A DNA stretch of 64,000 nucleotides from Methylomonas sp. UP202 (GTDB lineage: Bacteria; Pseudomonadota; Gammaproteobacteria; Methylococcales; Methylomonadaceae): positions 1,947,547-2,011,546 of the forward strand of contig NZ_CP123897.1 of assembly GCF_029910655.1 (NCBI RefSeq), written 5' to 3'. Below are positions 27,084 through 36,493 of this stretch, piece after piece. Every line of letters begins with the position of its first letter. Position 1 is the first letter of the stretch. The notes beneath the pieces were generated by a model, which saw only the letters and a program-made list of their open reading frames with translations, made no database searches and had not been told where the DNA came from. Both the position numbers and the translations under genes were made by a program.

Positions 27084-27968
27084 ATGGCAAATCGCAAAGG
27101 CATTATTCTCGCCGGCGGCTCAGGTACGCGGCTGTATCCGGTCACCAAGGCCGTCTCGAAACAGTTGTTGCCGATTTACGATAAGCCGATGATTTACTAC
27201 CCGCTCAGTACGCTGATGCTGGCCGGCATACGCGATATTCTGGTGATTTCCACGCCCCAGGACACGCCGCTGTTTCGGCAATTGCTGGGCGACGGCAGCG
27301 ACTGGGGTATCAACCTGCAATACGCGGTGCAACCCAGTCCGGATGGCTTGGCGCAAGCCTTCATTATCGGTCGAGAATTCATCGGGACCAGTCCGAGTGC
27401 ATTGGTGTTGGGCGACAATATTTTTTACGGTCACGATTTGCACGTTCAGCTCAGAGGCGCCACGGAACAGGCTTACGGAGCCACGGTGTTCGCCTACCAC
27501 GTCAACGATCCGGAACGCTATGGCGTCGTTGCCTTCGATGCCGCCGGCAAGGCCACATCGTTGGAAGAAAAGCCGATCAAGCCGCAAAGTAATTACGCCG
27601 TTACCGGTCTGTATTTCTACGACAATCGGGTTGTCGATATCGCCGCGGAATTAAAGCCGTCGCCGCGCGGCGAATTGGAAATCACCGACGTTAATAAAAT
27701 CTATTTGGCCGAGCAGCAGTTGAGCGTCGAAATCATGGGACGGGGTTACGCTTGGCTGGATACCGGTACCCATGCCAGCCTTATTGAAGCCAGCAATTTC
27801 ATCGAGACCATAGAATCCCGGCAAGGCCTGAAAATCTCCTGCCCCGAGGAAATCGCTTGGCGCAATGGTTGGATTGGCGATGAAAAAATCGAAGAATTGG
27901 CGAAACCACTTGCTAAGAACGGCTATGGAAAATACCTGCTTGGACTGCTCGATAAGCAGGTGTTTTAA
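27084..27968 (+). CDS. rmlA: RmlA, glucose-1-phosphate thymidylyltransferase
   Basis: First enzyme of dTDP-L-rhamnose synthesis. The nucleotidyltransferase signature [11 protein letters not shown] (about 10-20) is followed by [20 protein letters not shown] and the metal site LGDNIFYG (about 108-115). Length (294 residues) matches the RmlA family. It is the third gene of the rml run; the decayed MntA/HepT pair then separates it from rmlC, so the operon has been interrupted by an insertion that no longer encodes functional proteins. Confidence 0.97.
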   Translation: MANRKGIILAGGSGTRLYPVTKAVSKQLLPIYDKPMIYYPLSTLMLAGIRDILVISTPQDTPLFRQLLGDGSDWGINLQYAVQPSPDGLAQAFIIGREFIGTSPSALVLGDNIFYGHDLHVQLRGATEQAYGATVFAYHVNDPERYGVVAFDAAGKATSLEEKPIKPQSNYAVTGLYFYDNRVVDIAAELKPSPRGELEITDVNKIYLAEQQLSVEIMGRGYAWLDTGTHASLIEASNFIETIESRQGLKISCPEEIAWRNGWIGDEKIEELAKPLAKNGYGKYLLGLLDKQVF

Positions 27969-28004
27969 CAAACGGGTTGATATTCGAAAATAAAATGCCA
28001 GGCC

Positions 28005-28306
28005 ATGAGTTTGAACGAGCAGCAGAAATATTTGATCTTGCGAACTATTTGGCAAATTGCCGGAGAGGACACAGACGTTTATTTGTTCTGTTCCAGGCTT
28101 GATGATAGGCCCAAAGGCGGCGATTAGATCTGTTCTTGGAGTCCAATTTGTTGCCGTCTTCGCTTCGGCGTGCGCAAATAAAAATGCAGTTGGAGCGCGC
28201 ATTGTGATTGCCCGTCGATCTGGTTTGCAAATCCAGAAACGCCGAAGCCAAACCATTTGAAGTGATAGCTAAAGCCAAATCGGTAAAATTGGAAGCTCGG
28301 CAATGA
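28005..28306 (+). pseudogene. Decayed MntA-type minimal nucleotidyltransferase (antitoxin)
   Basis: Reading from ATG 28005 gives 40 residues that match minimal nucleotidyltransferases up to VYLFCSRLDDRPKGGD, then a TAG (28125-28127). One nucleotide is missing between the two aspartate codons of the GD-I-D-L active site. In the shifted frame from 28127 the family sequence resumes (DLFLESNLLPSSL...KMQLERAL), hits a TGA at 28205-28207, and continues to KAKSVKLEARQ and a TGA that overlaps the next start codon. The catalytic Gly-Ser is also Cys-Ser. So at least three lesions are present. In intact systems MntA adenylylates HepT to neutralise it. Confidence 0.8.
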
Positions 28307-28819
28307 GCCAAGCCGCACTGTTAGCAGAGCAACAACGTCTGGCTGATTTATTGGAGGCCATACAGCGCTGTGCGTATTTTCTGAATGCCCCCAGCCGGAA
28401 AATTGATTGGCCGCTACTTGCAGACACGTTGCAATTGGAGAAAAAGAACGTGGCGTTGTTTGAAGCTCTGGCGGCAATCAATTAGAGGTTTGCCAAGCTA
28501 CAGGATACGCTTGCCGCAGCCATGCGCTATGCCAGTTTGCTATTGGGAGAATCGAACGACCGTTTTCTTAAGGTACTGAGTTTCTATGAAAAAATCGGTG
28601 GAAGTTTGGCATTTGTGTCGGGCCGCACGCAATTTGATGGCTCATGATTACGAAATCGATTACGCGGAAATTACCGAACATTTTAGTACGTTACATGAAC
28701 TAGCCCCTGTTCTTTATCAGGTTGCTGGGCGCTTTATGGAATATTGTCGACAAGCGCTTTCAATTCAGCCCAGCGGCAATGACTTTACCGATGACTTTAA
28801 GAACATTGCCGGGATTTAA
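28303..28819 (+). pseudogene. Decayed HepT-type HEPN ribonuclease (toxin)
   Basis: The ATG at 28303 overlaps the MntA remnant's stop (ATGA), the usual arrangement of this toxin-antitoxin pair. The first 60 residues match HepT-type HEPN proteins, then a TAG (28483-28485) interrupts where the family continues with RFAKLQDTLAAAMRYASLLL. A second lesion, a frameshift near 28590-28605, moves the reading to another frame that holds RAARNLMAHDYEIDY with the intact RX4HXY catalytic motif, and runs to 28819. The RNase motif is preserved but the gene cannot produce a full protein. Confidence 0.82.
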
Positions 28820-28842
28820 TTTATATTCTTAACAAAAAACTT

Positions 28843-29388
28843 ATGGAAGCCAAGCGATTAGCAATACCCGATATAATTTTATTTACTCCAAAAGTATTTG
28901 GTGACGAGCGCGGTTTTTTCTTTGAAAGCTTCAATGAAAAAGTATTTAAGGAATTGACCGGCCTAACCGTTAATTTTGTCCAGGATAACCACTCCAAATC
29001 TCAAAAAGGCGTATTGCGTGGGTTGCACTACCAATTACCTCCAAAAAGCCAAGGTAAACTGGTTCGAGTTGTTCAGGGCGAAGTGTTTGATGTCGCCGTC
29101 GATATTCGCAAAAGCTCGCCGACATTCGGTCAATGGGTCGGTCAGATTCTATCGGCGGATAACAAACAGCAGCTGTGGATACCTGAAGGTTTTGCGCACG
29201 GATTTTTAACGCTGTCCGATAGTGCTGAATTCCTCTATAAAACCACGGATTACTATGCACCCGAATATGAGCGGTGCATAGCCTGGAATGACGCAGATTT
29301 AGCAATCCAATGGCAGATTACGGCTACTCCAGCGCTGTCTGGCAAAGACCTGCAAGGTCAAGCATTCATAGGTGCCGAGATTTTTTGA
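28843..29388 (+). CDS. rmlC: RmlC, dTDP-4-dehydrorhamnose 3,5-epimerase
   Basis: Third step of dTDP-L-rhamnose synthesis. A 181-residue cupin with the family blocks DERGFFFESFNE (about 20-31), DNHSKSQKGVLRGLHYQLPP (about 48-67, with the catalytic His at the end), VRVVQGEVFDVAVDIRKSSPTFG and WIPEGFAHGFLTLSD. It is separated from rmlA by the remnant toxin-antitoxin genes but restores the complete rmlBDAC set. From here on the DNA is noticeably richer in A and T than rmlBDA. Confidence 0.97.
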   Translation: MEAKRLAIPDIILFTPKVFGDERGFFFESFNEKVFKELTGLTVNFVQDNHSKSQKGVLRGLHYQLPPKSQGKLVRVVQGEVFDVAVDIRKSSPTFGQWVGQILSADNKQQLWIPEGFAHGFLTLSDSAEFLYKTTDYYAPEYERCIAWNDADLAIQWQITATPALSGKDLQGQAFIGAEIF

Positions 29389-29391
29389 TTG

Positions 29392-30210
29392 ATGCAAAAT
29401 TTCAGCATATCCCCCCGTGAAATGGTGGTCAGTTTATGGCGTAATCGCCAATTGACCAAAGTATTGATCAAGCGCGAAGTCATAGGCCGTTATCGCGGCT
29501 CGATGCTGGGTATCTTGTGGTCGTTTTTCAACCCGGTATTCATGCTGCTGATATACACCTTCGTCTTTAGCGTGGTTTTCAAGGCCCGCTGGAGCGGCGG
29601 TGGTGACTCAAAAACCGAGTTTGCCTTGATATTGTTTGCCGGATTGACGATTTTTAATTTATTTGCCGAATGCTTCAATCGGGCACCAAGCTTGGTCTTG
29701 GCTAATGTGAACTATGTAAAAAAAGTGGTGTTTCCGCTGGAAATCTTGCCCTGGGTCAGCATGGGCTCGGCCTTGTTTCACGGTATGATCAGCTTGTTGG
29801 TTTGGCTAATTTTTTATGCAATCCTGTTTGGCGTGCCGCATCCCGAAGCAGCATTATTCCCAATTTTGGTTTCTCCTTTGTTACTACTGACCATGGGTCT
29901 GTCCTGGTTTCTCGCCGCCTTGGGTGTTTACCTGCGGGACATTGCTCAAATCATCGGCTTGGTAACCACCTCGCTAATGTTCCTCTCGCCAATTTTTTAT
30001 CCAGTGTCTGCATTACCGTTGGATTATCAACCCTTGTTACTACTCAATCCGTTAACACCAGTAATTGAACAAGGACGCGCCCTGCTGGTTTGGGGCACCT
30101 TGCCCGACTGGCAATTGTTTATCATGGATTTTTTTATTTCCTTGCTTGTCGCCTGGCTTGGCTTTGCCTGGTTTCAGAAAACTAGGAAAGGGTTTGCCGA
30201 CGTGCTTTAA
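29392..30210 (+). CDS. wzm: Wzm, permease of an O-antigen/polysaccharide ABC transporter
   Basis: A 272-residue ABC-2 type membrane protein with six helices (approximately 31-52, 63-85, 112-140, 146-172, 178-197, 230-252). The N-terminal LIKREVIGRYRGSMLGILWSF is the conserved amphipathic interface segment of polysaccharide exporters of the Wzm/KpsM type. With Wzt it exports a completed, lipid-linked glycan across the inner membrane. The start ATG 29392 follows the rmlC stop by 3 nt. This implies an ABC-transporter-dependent rather than Wzy-dependent polymer. Confidence 0.94.
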   Translation: MQNFSISPREMVVSLWRNRQLTKVLIKREVIGRYRGSMLGILWSFFNPVFMLLIYTFVFSVVFKARWSGGGDSKTEFALILFAGLTIFNLFAECFNRAPSLVLANVNYVKKVVFPLEILPWVSMGSALFHGMISLLVWLIFYAILFGVPHPEAALFPILVSPLLLLTMGLSWFLAALGVYLRDIAQIIGLVTTSLMFLSPIFYPVSALPLDYQPLLLLNPLTPVIEQGRALLVWGTLPDWQLFIMDFFISLLVAWLGFAWFQKTRKGFADVL

Positions 30211-30344
30211 GAACTGACTGGGCTCGAATAATATTGCAGTTTGCTCTTTATTATGATTAATAATCACATTGAACAACACATGCCAACATCAATCCTCAAA
30301 ATTTATATCACTGAATACTGTGTTTAATAATTCGCTATTTGAGT

Positions 30345-31556
30345 ATGTCTGATATCGCCATTAAAGTTGAAAATCTCAGTAAGTGTTATCAGATATATAA
30401 TCAACCCCATGATCGGTTAAAACAATCGATCTACCCGCGCCTGCAACGATTAATCGGACAACAACCTAGACAATACTTTCGCGAGTTTTGGGCGCTGAAG
30501 GATGTGTCTTTTGAAATCAAGAAAGGGGAAACGGTTGGCATCATCGGTCGTAATGGTAGTGGTAAATCAACATTGCTACAAATGATCTGCGGCACGCTTA
30601 ATCCGACGAGCGGCAATATTCAAACGCAAGGGCGCATAGCCGCGTTACTCGAACTGGGTTCCGGGTTCAATCCGGAATTTACTGGGCGGGAGAACGTTTA
30701 TATGAATGCCGCTGTGCTTGGATTGAGCAAAGAAGAAATCGATGCTCGCTTTGATGACATTATTGCCTTTGCCGATATTGGCGAATTTATCGAGCAACCC
30801 GTAAAAACCTATTCCAGTGGCATGATGGTCAGGTTGGCGTTTTCAGTCGCTATCAATGGGGAGCCGGAAATTCTCATTGTTGATGAGGCGCTGTCGGTAG
30901 GCGATATCGCGTTCCAAAATAAATGTATAGAGCGTCTCAAATTTTTGACGAGTAGAGGGGTTACGATCCTTTTTGTCTCGCATGATCTGAGTACTTTGCA
31001 GATGATATGTTCGCATGTTTTTTGGCTAGACAAAGGGCATCTCATTGCTCAGGGTGATTCAGTGCAGATTGCTCAAGAATATTATGTCCAACTTCTAGGT
31101 AATGCGGCACCGGCAGCTATTTCGCAGATTCAGCAGCAAAAAACCGGTAAAGCTTATTTTACCGAAATCAGTCTGTCAGCTAGTCAAAATGCCGGAAATT
31201 ATTGCCCTGGAGGAAATTTTACTATTCGGTTCCGCCTGCAAGCAATAGAAGATTTGCCGATGCAAGTGTTTGGACTTAGTGTTTATCGTGCCGATGGTGA
31301 TTGGTTAATTGGACTAACTAGTCTCGATAAAGGTATGCTTTGGCCCGCCTTAGCTACTGGTGAGGAGTCTTGTGGAGAAATTGACTTGTCACCTTTATGC
31401 TTAGCGCCTGGCGACTATTATCTGGCTTTAGGTGCTTATTCGCCTGATTATAGTTTATGCTTGGCATTGACGGACGCTTATCTTCGATTTTCAGTGCGTT
31501 CCAATCTACCTTCATGGGGGAAGCTTATCCATCCCTGTACATGGACGGTTGTGTAA
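30345..31556 (+). CDS. wzt: Wzt, ATPase of the O-antigen ABC transporter with carbohydrate-binding C-terminus
   Basis: The 403-residue ATP-binding subunit. Walker A is GRNGSGKST (about residue 67), the signature motif is YSSGMMVRLAF (about 161), and Walker B is EILIVDEALSVGD (about 181). Residues about 260-400 form an extra beta-rich domain. In Wzt proteins of the O9a type such a domain recognises the modified non-reducing end of the finished chain. That agrees with the double methyltransferase encoded next. ATG 30345 (MSDIAIKVENL) is taken as the start; a TTG two codons earlier is possible. The 134-nt gap after wzm shows nothing clear. Confidence 0.93.
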   Translation: MSDIAIKVENLSKCYQIYNQPHDRLKQSIYPRLQRLIGQQPRQYFREFWALKDVSFEIKKGETVGIIGRNGSGKSTLLQMICGTLNPTSGNIQTQGRIAALLELGSGFNPEFTGRENVYMNAAVLGLSKEEIDARFDDIIAFADIGEFIEQPVKTYSSGMMVRLAFSVAINGEPEILIVDEALSVGDIAFQNKCIERLKFLTSRGVTILFVSHDLSTLQMICSHVFWLDKGHLIAQGDSVQIAQEYYVQLLGNAAPAAISQIQQQKTGKAYFTEISLSASQNAGNYCPGGNFTIRFRLQAIEDLPMQVFGLSVYRADGDWLIGLTSLDKGMLWPALATGEESCGEIDLSPLCLAPGDYYLALGAYSPDYSLCLALTDAYLRFSVRSNLPSWGKLIHPCTWTVV

Positions 31557-31733
31557 TTGAAATATTTCTTCATATTCATGAGATATTAATCAAACCTCAT
31601 ACATGAGAGATAAATAGCTGCTGACCAAGTCCTATATTTCAAGTAATACATCGAAGAATATTGGGCGGCCGATAAAGTCCTGGCATAAAAACCTCAAGCT
31701 CTCTTGCCTGAATTATATTTTTCTAAGTAAATA

Positions 31734-33770
31734 ATGATCACAAAGCCTTTGAATGACCGTAAAGTTCACGCTTGCCCCATCTGTATGCATCGAGATTCTA
31801 TCATTCAACTTTGTCTGGTGGATAATTTTCAGATACTTACTTGCGAAAATTGTAATACTGATTTCGTTGATAACCCGCCAACGTCCGAAGAGCTAACTGC
31901 TTATTACAACCGACCTGAGTGGTTTGAAGGAGGGGAGCATGGTGGTTACGATAACTATGATAGCCAAACTGAAGGTAGTCTTATTACCTTCCGATCATTG
32001 CTAGAAGAATATGCAGGGCGAACAGGTTTGTCTGTGCTTGATATTGGTTGTGGCTATGGCAATCACTTGGCTCTGGCTGCTCGTTTTGGTTGGAAATGCT
32101 TTGGAGTTGAGCCAAGCACACATGCACGTCAAGTGGCGTCATCACGGCTTGAAGGCGCCGCGATGATTGTCAGTTCGCTTTCTGAACTAATTCCACATGA
32201 GTTTGATTTAATACTGATGTTTGATGTTATCGAGCATGTGTGTTCCCCATACGAATTGTTTTATGATCTATTTTCTATGGGAGCAATTGTTCCAAAAACT
32301 CGGGTTATAATTACCACTCCCAATGCGGGCTCAAAGTTAGCTTGTGACAATCCAGTGCAATGGGAATATAGACATCCGCCTTCACACTTGGTTTTTTATA
32401 CTGCAAATTCACTTCGGTTTGTGCTAGAAAGGCTACAGTTTACTAATATTTTGGTAAAAGGTAGTCATCCAATTGATGGCTCGAAAAATGATGATGATTT
32501 TCTTTCATTTGCTGGATTAGAAGCGCAAGCGCTTGGCAGTAATTTTACAGAGTTTATGCGTGAACGATATGTGCCAGGAACTTGGTCAAAAGTGGCCCAA
32601 TACGAGCACATTCCTCGTTATAAGTTTGCATGTTTATTTGCACAAGGGAAAAACGTTTTAGATTTTGGTTGTGGTACTGGATATGGTGCCGCAATGCTTT
32701 CGGAAGTGGCTGAAAAAGTAATAGGTTTAGATATAGATATTAATGCCAATAAATGGGCATGCAATACGCATTATAATTCTAATTTGAAATTTCATTTGTG
32801 TGACGATTTAGGTGAGGGGTTGAAATCAGGCTCCTTCGATCTGATAACTTGTTTTGAAATGATTGAGCATGTAGATCAGATTACGCAAACTGCCACAATC
32901 AAAAGCATTTCTAGATTGCTTCAAAGCGACGGTATTTTAATAATATCGACACCTAATCCTGAAGTAACGCAATTATATGGTGAAAATCCTTATCATCTCA
33001 GAGAAATGAATGAGCTTGAGTTTGTTGAAATACTTGCGGAGCATTTTTTATACATTAAAGTCATAAATCAAAAGGTTCTCTTAGGTATATCATTCGAAGA
33101 GCAAGAGGCTATTTTATCATATAAAAACATAGCTAATGATTGGCATGATTCAAGTAACAATGGGGTTAAGCCATTAGCGTTTTTAGCTATTTGTTCGAAT
33201 GCATGTCTGCCAGATATTTGCTCATTCGTAACTTTTGAAGATACTGATTACATTCGTGAATTCACAAGTAAGGAGAATGTGATAAATGCTTCACGGTCTT
33301 TAGTCTATCAGACATCAGTTAAGCTGTCTTCTGAATTATATAACTATCGCTCGCAGGCAGCAGAATTTAGCCGACAGGTTGCCTCGTTACAAAATAAATT
33401 GGAAAAGGCTCAGTCCCATATTGAATATCAGACTAGTGAAAAAATCGAACTACAAAGTGAACTGCAAGAATATGGCGAACAGGCTGCCGAGTTTTCCCGT
33501 CAAATAACGGCGCTACAAAATGAAATGGAAAAGGCCCAGTCGCACATTGCATATCAGGAAAATGAATTGAAAAAGGCTCAGTCGCACATTGCATATCAGG
33601 AAAATGAATTGAAAAAGGCTCAGTCGCAAGTCGCACAACAGGCTAGTGAACTCCTTCGTATCACTTCAGAGCGTCTGCATGAATTATCCAGCATCTATTT
33701 TTTATGGAATCAATTGATTGGGCTTGTATTAGCAAGAGTTACTGGAAAATTTGAAGGAAAAGCAAGATGA
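31734..33770 (+). CDS. Double SAM-methyltransferase with C-terminal coiled coil (candidate chain terminator and length ruler)
   Basis: A 678-residue protein in three parts. Residues 10-45 have two CxxC pairs (Cys14/17, Cys37/40), a zinc-knuckle-like start common in polysaccharide methyltransferases. Residues about 85-250 form a class I methyltransferase (VLDIGCGYGNH at 101-111) and residues about 285-450 a second (NVLDFGCGTGYG near 308). Residues about 540-650 are a long coiled coil built partly of a 14-residue repeat (KKAQSHIAYQENEL). The last residues are a short hydrophobic/basic helix that could touch the membrane. The layout recalls WbdD, which caps O9a chains and measures them with a coiled coil. 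The 177 nt before it shows no clear site. Function is inferred. Confidence 0.8.
   Translation: MITKPLNDRKVHACPICMHRDSIIQLCLVDNFQILTCENCNTDFVDNPPTSEELTAYYNRPEWFEGGEHGGYDNYDSQTEGSLITFRSLLEEYAGRTGLSVLDIGCGYGNHLALAARFGWKCFGVEPSTHARQVASSRLEGAAMIVSSLSELIPHEFDLILMFDVIEHVCSPYELFYDLFSMGAIVPKTRVIITTPNAGSKLACDNPVQWEYRHPPSHLVFYTANSLRFVLERLQFTNILVKGSHPIDGSKNDDDFLSFAGLEAQALGSNFTEFMRERYVPGTWSKVAQYEHIPRYKFACLFAQGKNVLDFGCGTGYGAAMLSEVAEKVIGLDIDINANKWACNTHYNSNLKFHLCDDLGEGLKSGSFDLITCFEMIEHVDQITQTATIKSISRLLQSDGILIISTPNPEVTQLYGENPYHLREMNELEFVEILAEHFLYIKVINQKVLLGISFEEQEAILSYKNIANDWHDSSNNGVKPLAFLAICSNACLPDICSFVTFEDTDYIREFTSKENVINASRSLVYQTSVKLSSELYNYRSQAAEFSRQVASLQNKLEKAQSHIEYQTSEKIELQSELQEYGEQAAEFSRQITALQNEMEKAQSHIAYQENELKKAQSHIAYQENELKKAQSQVAQQASELLRITSERLHELSSIYFLWNQLIGLVLARVTGKFEGKAR
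33528..33653 (+). repeat. Three tandem 42-bp units in the coiled-coil region
   Basis: Three in-frame units of 42 bp (33528-33569, 33570-33611, 33612-33653). The first two are nearly identical at DNA level; the third has diverged in its second half. A fourth, older relative lies near 33402-33443. Each unit encodes 14 residues, exactly two heptads, so gain or loss keeps the coiled coil in phase. The near-identity suggests recent duplication. Confidence 0.9.
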
Positions 33771-34723
33771 TTCATTCTGATGGTAATTCTTTACTTTGCT
33801 CTATCGTTATACCCACAAAAAATGGCGGCGCTCTTTTTAAGAGTGTCATTCAGAAATTAGCCACTCAAAAACTTTGGTCGCAAGTTGAATTAATTGTCAT
33901 CGACTCTGGATCGACGGATGATACTGTTGATATCGCCCGTGCGTCGGGCGCAAGAGTATTTGAAATTTCAGCCGAGGAGTTTAATCATGGTGCGACACGC
34001 GATTTTGGAATATCGCTTGCCACAAGCGAGCATGTCATTCTTCTGGTTCAGGATGCCGTTCCATATGATAATGAATTGATAAATGCAATGTTGGCACCAT
34101 TTGGCGATTCAGAGGTTGCCGGAGTTTATGCTCGCCAGTTACCTCAACTGAATGCCGATTCACTCACTAAACGTAACTTAAATTGTTGGCTTACTGGGCG
34201 AACAACTGCAGAAGTTCGTAAGATGAAAAGTCTTGAATGGTATGAATCGTTGGAACCGATTGAAAAATACTTTTTCTGCAATTTTGATAATGTCTGCTCT
34301 TCCATCCGAAAATCGGTATGGAAAGAGCATAAGTTTGGCAATATAAGCTTTGGGGAAGATATTGATTGGGCTGAAAGAATACTAAAGTCCGGTAAAAAAA
34401 TTGTTTATGAACCTAAAGCAGTGGTTGTGCATTCTCATGAAAGATCTATTGCATATGAGTTCAAGCGAACATATGTATGTCATCGAAAGTTATTTCAACT
34501 ATTTGGATTGCAACTCGTTCCTAATTTGTGGATAGCCATGAGATCATGGCCAAATCATATTTGGCAAGATGCAAAATATATAGAATCTCAGGAAGATGAA
34601 TTGCCAAAGAAGCTTCGGGTATTGATAAAAATTCCCATATTAAGTTTGTTAAGTGTTCTAGCCCAGTATTATGCTGCAAAGGATGAAATGGCTAGTAAAG
34701 TTCGTAAAATTAATGGAGTTTAA
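33767..34723 (+). CDS. Family 2 glycosyltransferase
   Basis: A 318-residue GT-A fold enzyme. SIVIPTKNGGALFKSVIQKL opens the nucleotide-binding half (about 12-31), VIDSGSTDDTVDIA gives the canonical S-G-S-T-D block, and FNHGATRDFGISLA is typical of rhamnosyltransferase-like members. The acceptor side has FGEDIDWAERILKSGKKI with the catalytic ED. It begins by ATGA overlap with the methyltransferase gene. Sugar and linkage are not predictable, although rhamnose is a candidate because the rml genes are present. The DNA is AT-rich like its neighbours. Confidence 0.9.
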   Translation: MIHSDGNSLLCSIVIPTKNGGALFKSVIQKLATQKLWSQVELIVIDSGSTDDTVDIARASGARVFEISAEEFNHGATRDFGISLATSEHVILLVQDAVPYDNELINAMLAPFGDSEVAGVYARQLPQLNADSLTKRNLNCWLTGRTTAEVRKMKSLEWYESLEPIEKYFFCNFDNVCSSIRKSVWKEHKFGNISFGEDIDWAERILKSGKKIVYEPKAVVVHSHERSIAYEFKRTYVCHRKLFQLFGLQLVPNLWIAMRSWPNHIWQDAKYIESQEDELPKKLRVLIKIPILSLLSVLAQYYAAKDEMASKVRKINGV

Positions 34724-34726
34724 ATT

Positions 34727-36484
34727 TTGAAATTTCTTCTTACGGTCCATCAATTTTATCCCGAATATTTTTCCGGTACAGAAGTGCTGACCTATAGTGT
34801 CGCGCGGGAATTATTGGCTCGTGGTCACGAAGTAGCAGTATTTACGGGCTATCCAGCGCGGGAATTGATGACTGATGCGCGACGTTTTGATAAATACGAA
34901 ATTAATGGCATACAGGTATACCGTTTTTATCATGGATTTGTGCCAATGGGGCAGCAGCAGGTTGTGTCAGAAATTGAATATAATAATCAATTGGCGGCGT
35001 CTTATTTTAAAGGTCTACTCAATGAATTAGCGCCAGATATTGTCCATTTCTTTCATTTTTCAAGGCTTGGTGCAGCGTTGGTTGATGTAATTAGGCAGTT
35101 AGACATCTCCGCTTATTACACACCAACCGATTTTTGGGCGGTGTGTCCCACCAGTCAATTGTTACTTGCAGATGGTCAAACATGCTTAGGCCCCACATCT
35201 CAAGGCGGTAATTGTATCAAGCATGTGGCTATGATTACACATTGGAGACACTATTCCTCTATTGTTCATTATTTGCCCGATGGCATGATAGATAAGATCG
35301 CTGTCCTTGCAAAATCAGGTCTTAATATAAATTTCCCTTTCAGTCGTGAGATTGCAGCACTTAGTGGCAGAAAACACTTTAATATCGAACGGCTTAATGC
35401 TCTTCAAGGTATCGTTGCTCCAACAAAACTAATGGCTGATGTTTTGACAAGCAATGGGGTGAAGCCGGAACTGATTACGCAATCAGCTTATGGTATCAAT
35501 ATTACAGGATTCGAAGATTTCAATCGTTCGTATTCTGTCGATCGCTCTGTCACAATTGGATATATTGGCACTCTCGCTCCTCATAAGGGATGTCATATTC
35601 TGATTGATGCATTCACAAGGCTAGAACGTTGTGGAATGTCTTTAAAAATTTATGGCAACCCCAAGGAGTTTCCTGAATATGTGGCTGGCTTATATTCAAC
35701 TGCAAAGGGTAATGATTCTATTGAGTTTTGTGGAACTTTTCCGAATAATCAAATAGCTGATGTTTTGTCGGGTATTGATATTTTGGTTGTGCCGTCTGTT
35801 TGGTACGAGAATACTCCGCTGGTTGTCTATTCAGCTTTGGCGGCTAAATGTCCGGTGATTGCCTCTGATTTTCCGGGAATGTCAGAAGTGGTGAGAGATG
35901 GATGGAATGGTCTGTTATTCGAGCCGAGTAACAGTATAGCGCTTGCCGACTGTTTTAAACGGTTGTATCAAGAGCCTACGTTGCTGATTAGCTTGAGCGA
36001 TAATTGTCAATCTCCGAAATCCATCGCTACTTACGTCGATGAACTGCTTGATCTGTACGAGAAGAAGCAGCATGCGCCTAAATTTCCACTGGTGGGACAA
36101 CAAGAGCTTGACGCCTATATACCAGCTAACCAGGGAGGTTATGTCGTTGGTTGGGCAAGCATCGGTGCAAATGCACCAAAGCGAATTGGTTTGATCAGTA
36201 ATAATCAAGAAATAGGTAAGACAACACAATTTTTGCCTAGGCCTGACGTTCGAGATGGATTAAGAAATTCTGGTGTGAAGATTGACGCGATTAATTTGGG
36301 GTTCATTATTAACCTTACTCAAACAGTAGATGGCGATTTAACTTTCTTACAGATTGAGGCCATGGATGGTAACACGTATTGCGTTCCCTATGAATCGCTC
36401 CAGATTGGGCAATCTGTTTTTCTTGAAAGCCAGTTATGGCTTGGGTTGGATCAAGAATACTTAATACGGAATATCATAGAATGA
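34727..36484 (+). CDS. Family 4 glycosyltransferase with C-terminal extension
   Basis: A 585-residue enzyme starting with TTG at 34727, supported by a GGAG about 8 nt upstream and by the N-terminus KFLLTVHQFYPEYFSGTEVLT, where GT4 proteins begin. The GT-B donor half is clear: YIGTLAPHKGCHILIDAF (about 284-301) and VVPSVWYENTPLVVYSALAAKCPVIASDFPGMSEVV (about 355-390) with the EX7E-like segment. The middle contains an unusual cysteine-bearing stretch (VCPTSQLLLADGQTCLG). Residues about 450-585 are an extra beta-rich domain that I do not recognise. It lies 3 nt after the GT2 gene. Confidence 0.87.
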   Translation: MKFLLTVHQFYPEYFSGTEVLTYSVARELLARGHEVAVFTGYPARELMTDARRFDKYEINGIQVYRFYHGFVPMGQQQVVSEIEYNNQLAASYFKGLLNELAPDIVHFFHFSRLGAALVDVIRQLDISAYYTPTDFWAVCPTSQLLLADGQTCLGPTSQGGNCIKHVAMITHWRHYSSIVHYLPDGMIDKIAVLAKSGLNINFPFSREIAALSGRKHFNIERLNALQGIVAPTKLMADVLTSNGVKPELITQSAYGINITGFEDFNRSYSVDRSVTIGYIGTLAPHKGCHILIDAFTRLERCGMSLKIYGNPKEFPEYVAGLYSTAKGNDSIEFCGTFPNNQIADVLSGIDILVVPSVWYENTPLVVYSALAAKCPVIASDFPGMSEVVRDGWNGLLFEPSNSIALADCFKRLYQEPTLLISLSDNCQSPKSIATYVDELLDLYEKKQHAPKFPLVGQQELDAYIPANQGGYVVGWASIGANAPKRIGLISNNQEIGKTTQFLPRPDVRDGLRNSGVKIDAINLGFIINLTQTVDGDLTFLQIEAMDGNTYCVPYESLQIGQSVFLESQLWLGLDQEYLIRNIIE

Positions 36485-36493
36485 CCTTTTATC

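Noticed and set aside
33528..33653. Possible CRISPR or minisatellite array
   Set aside because: The units are directly abutting, have no spacers, and are in frame within a coiled coil.
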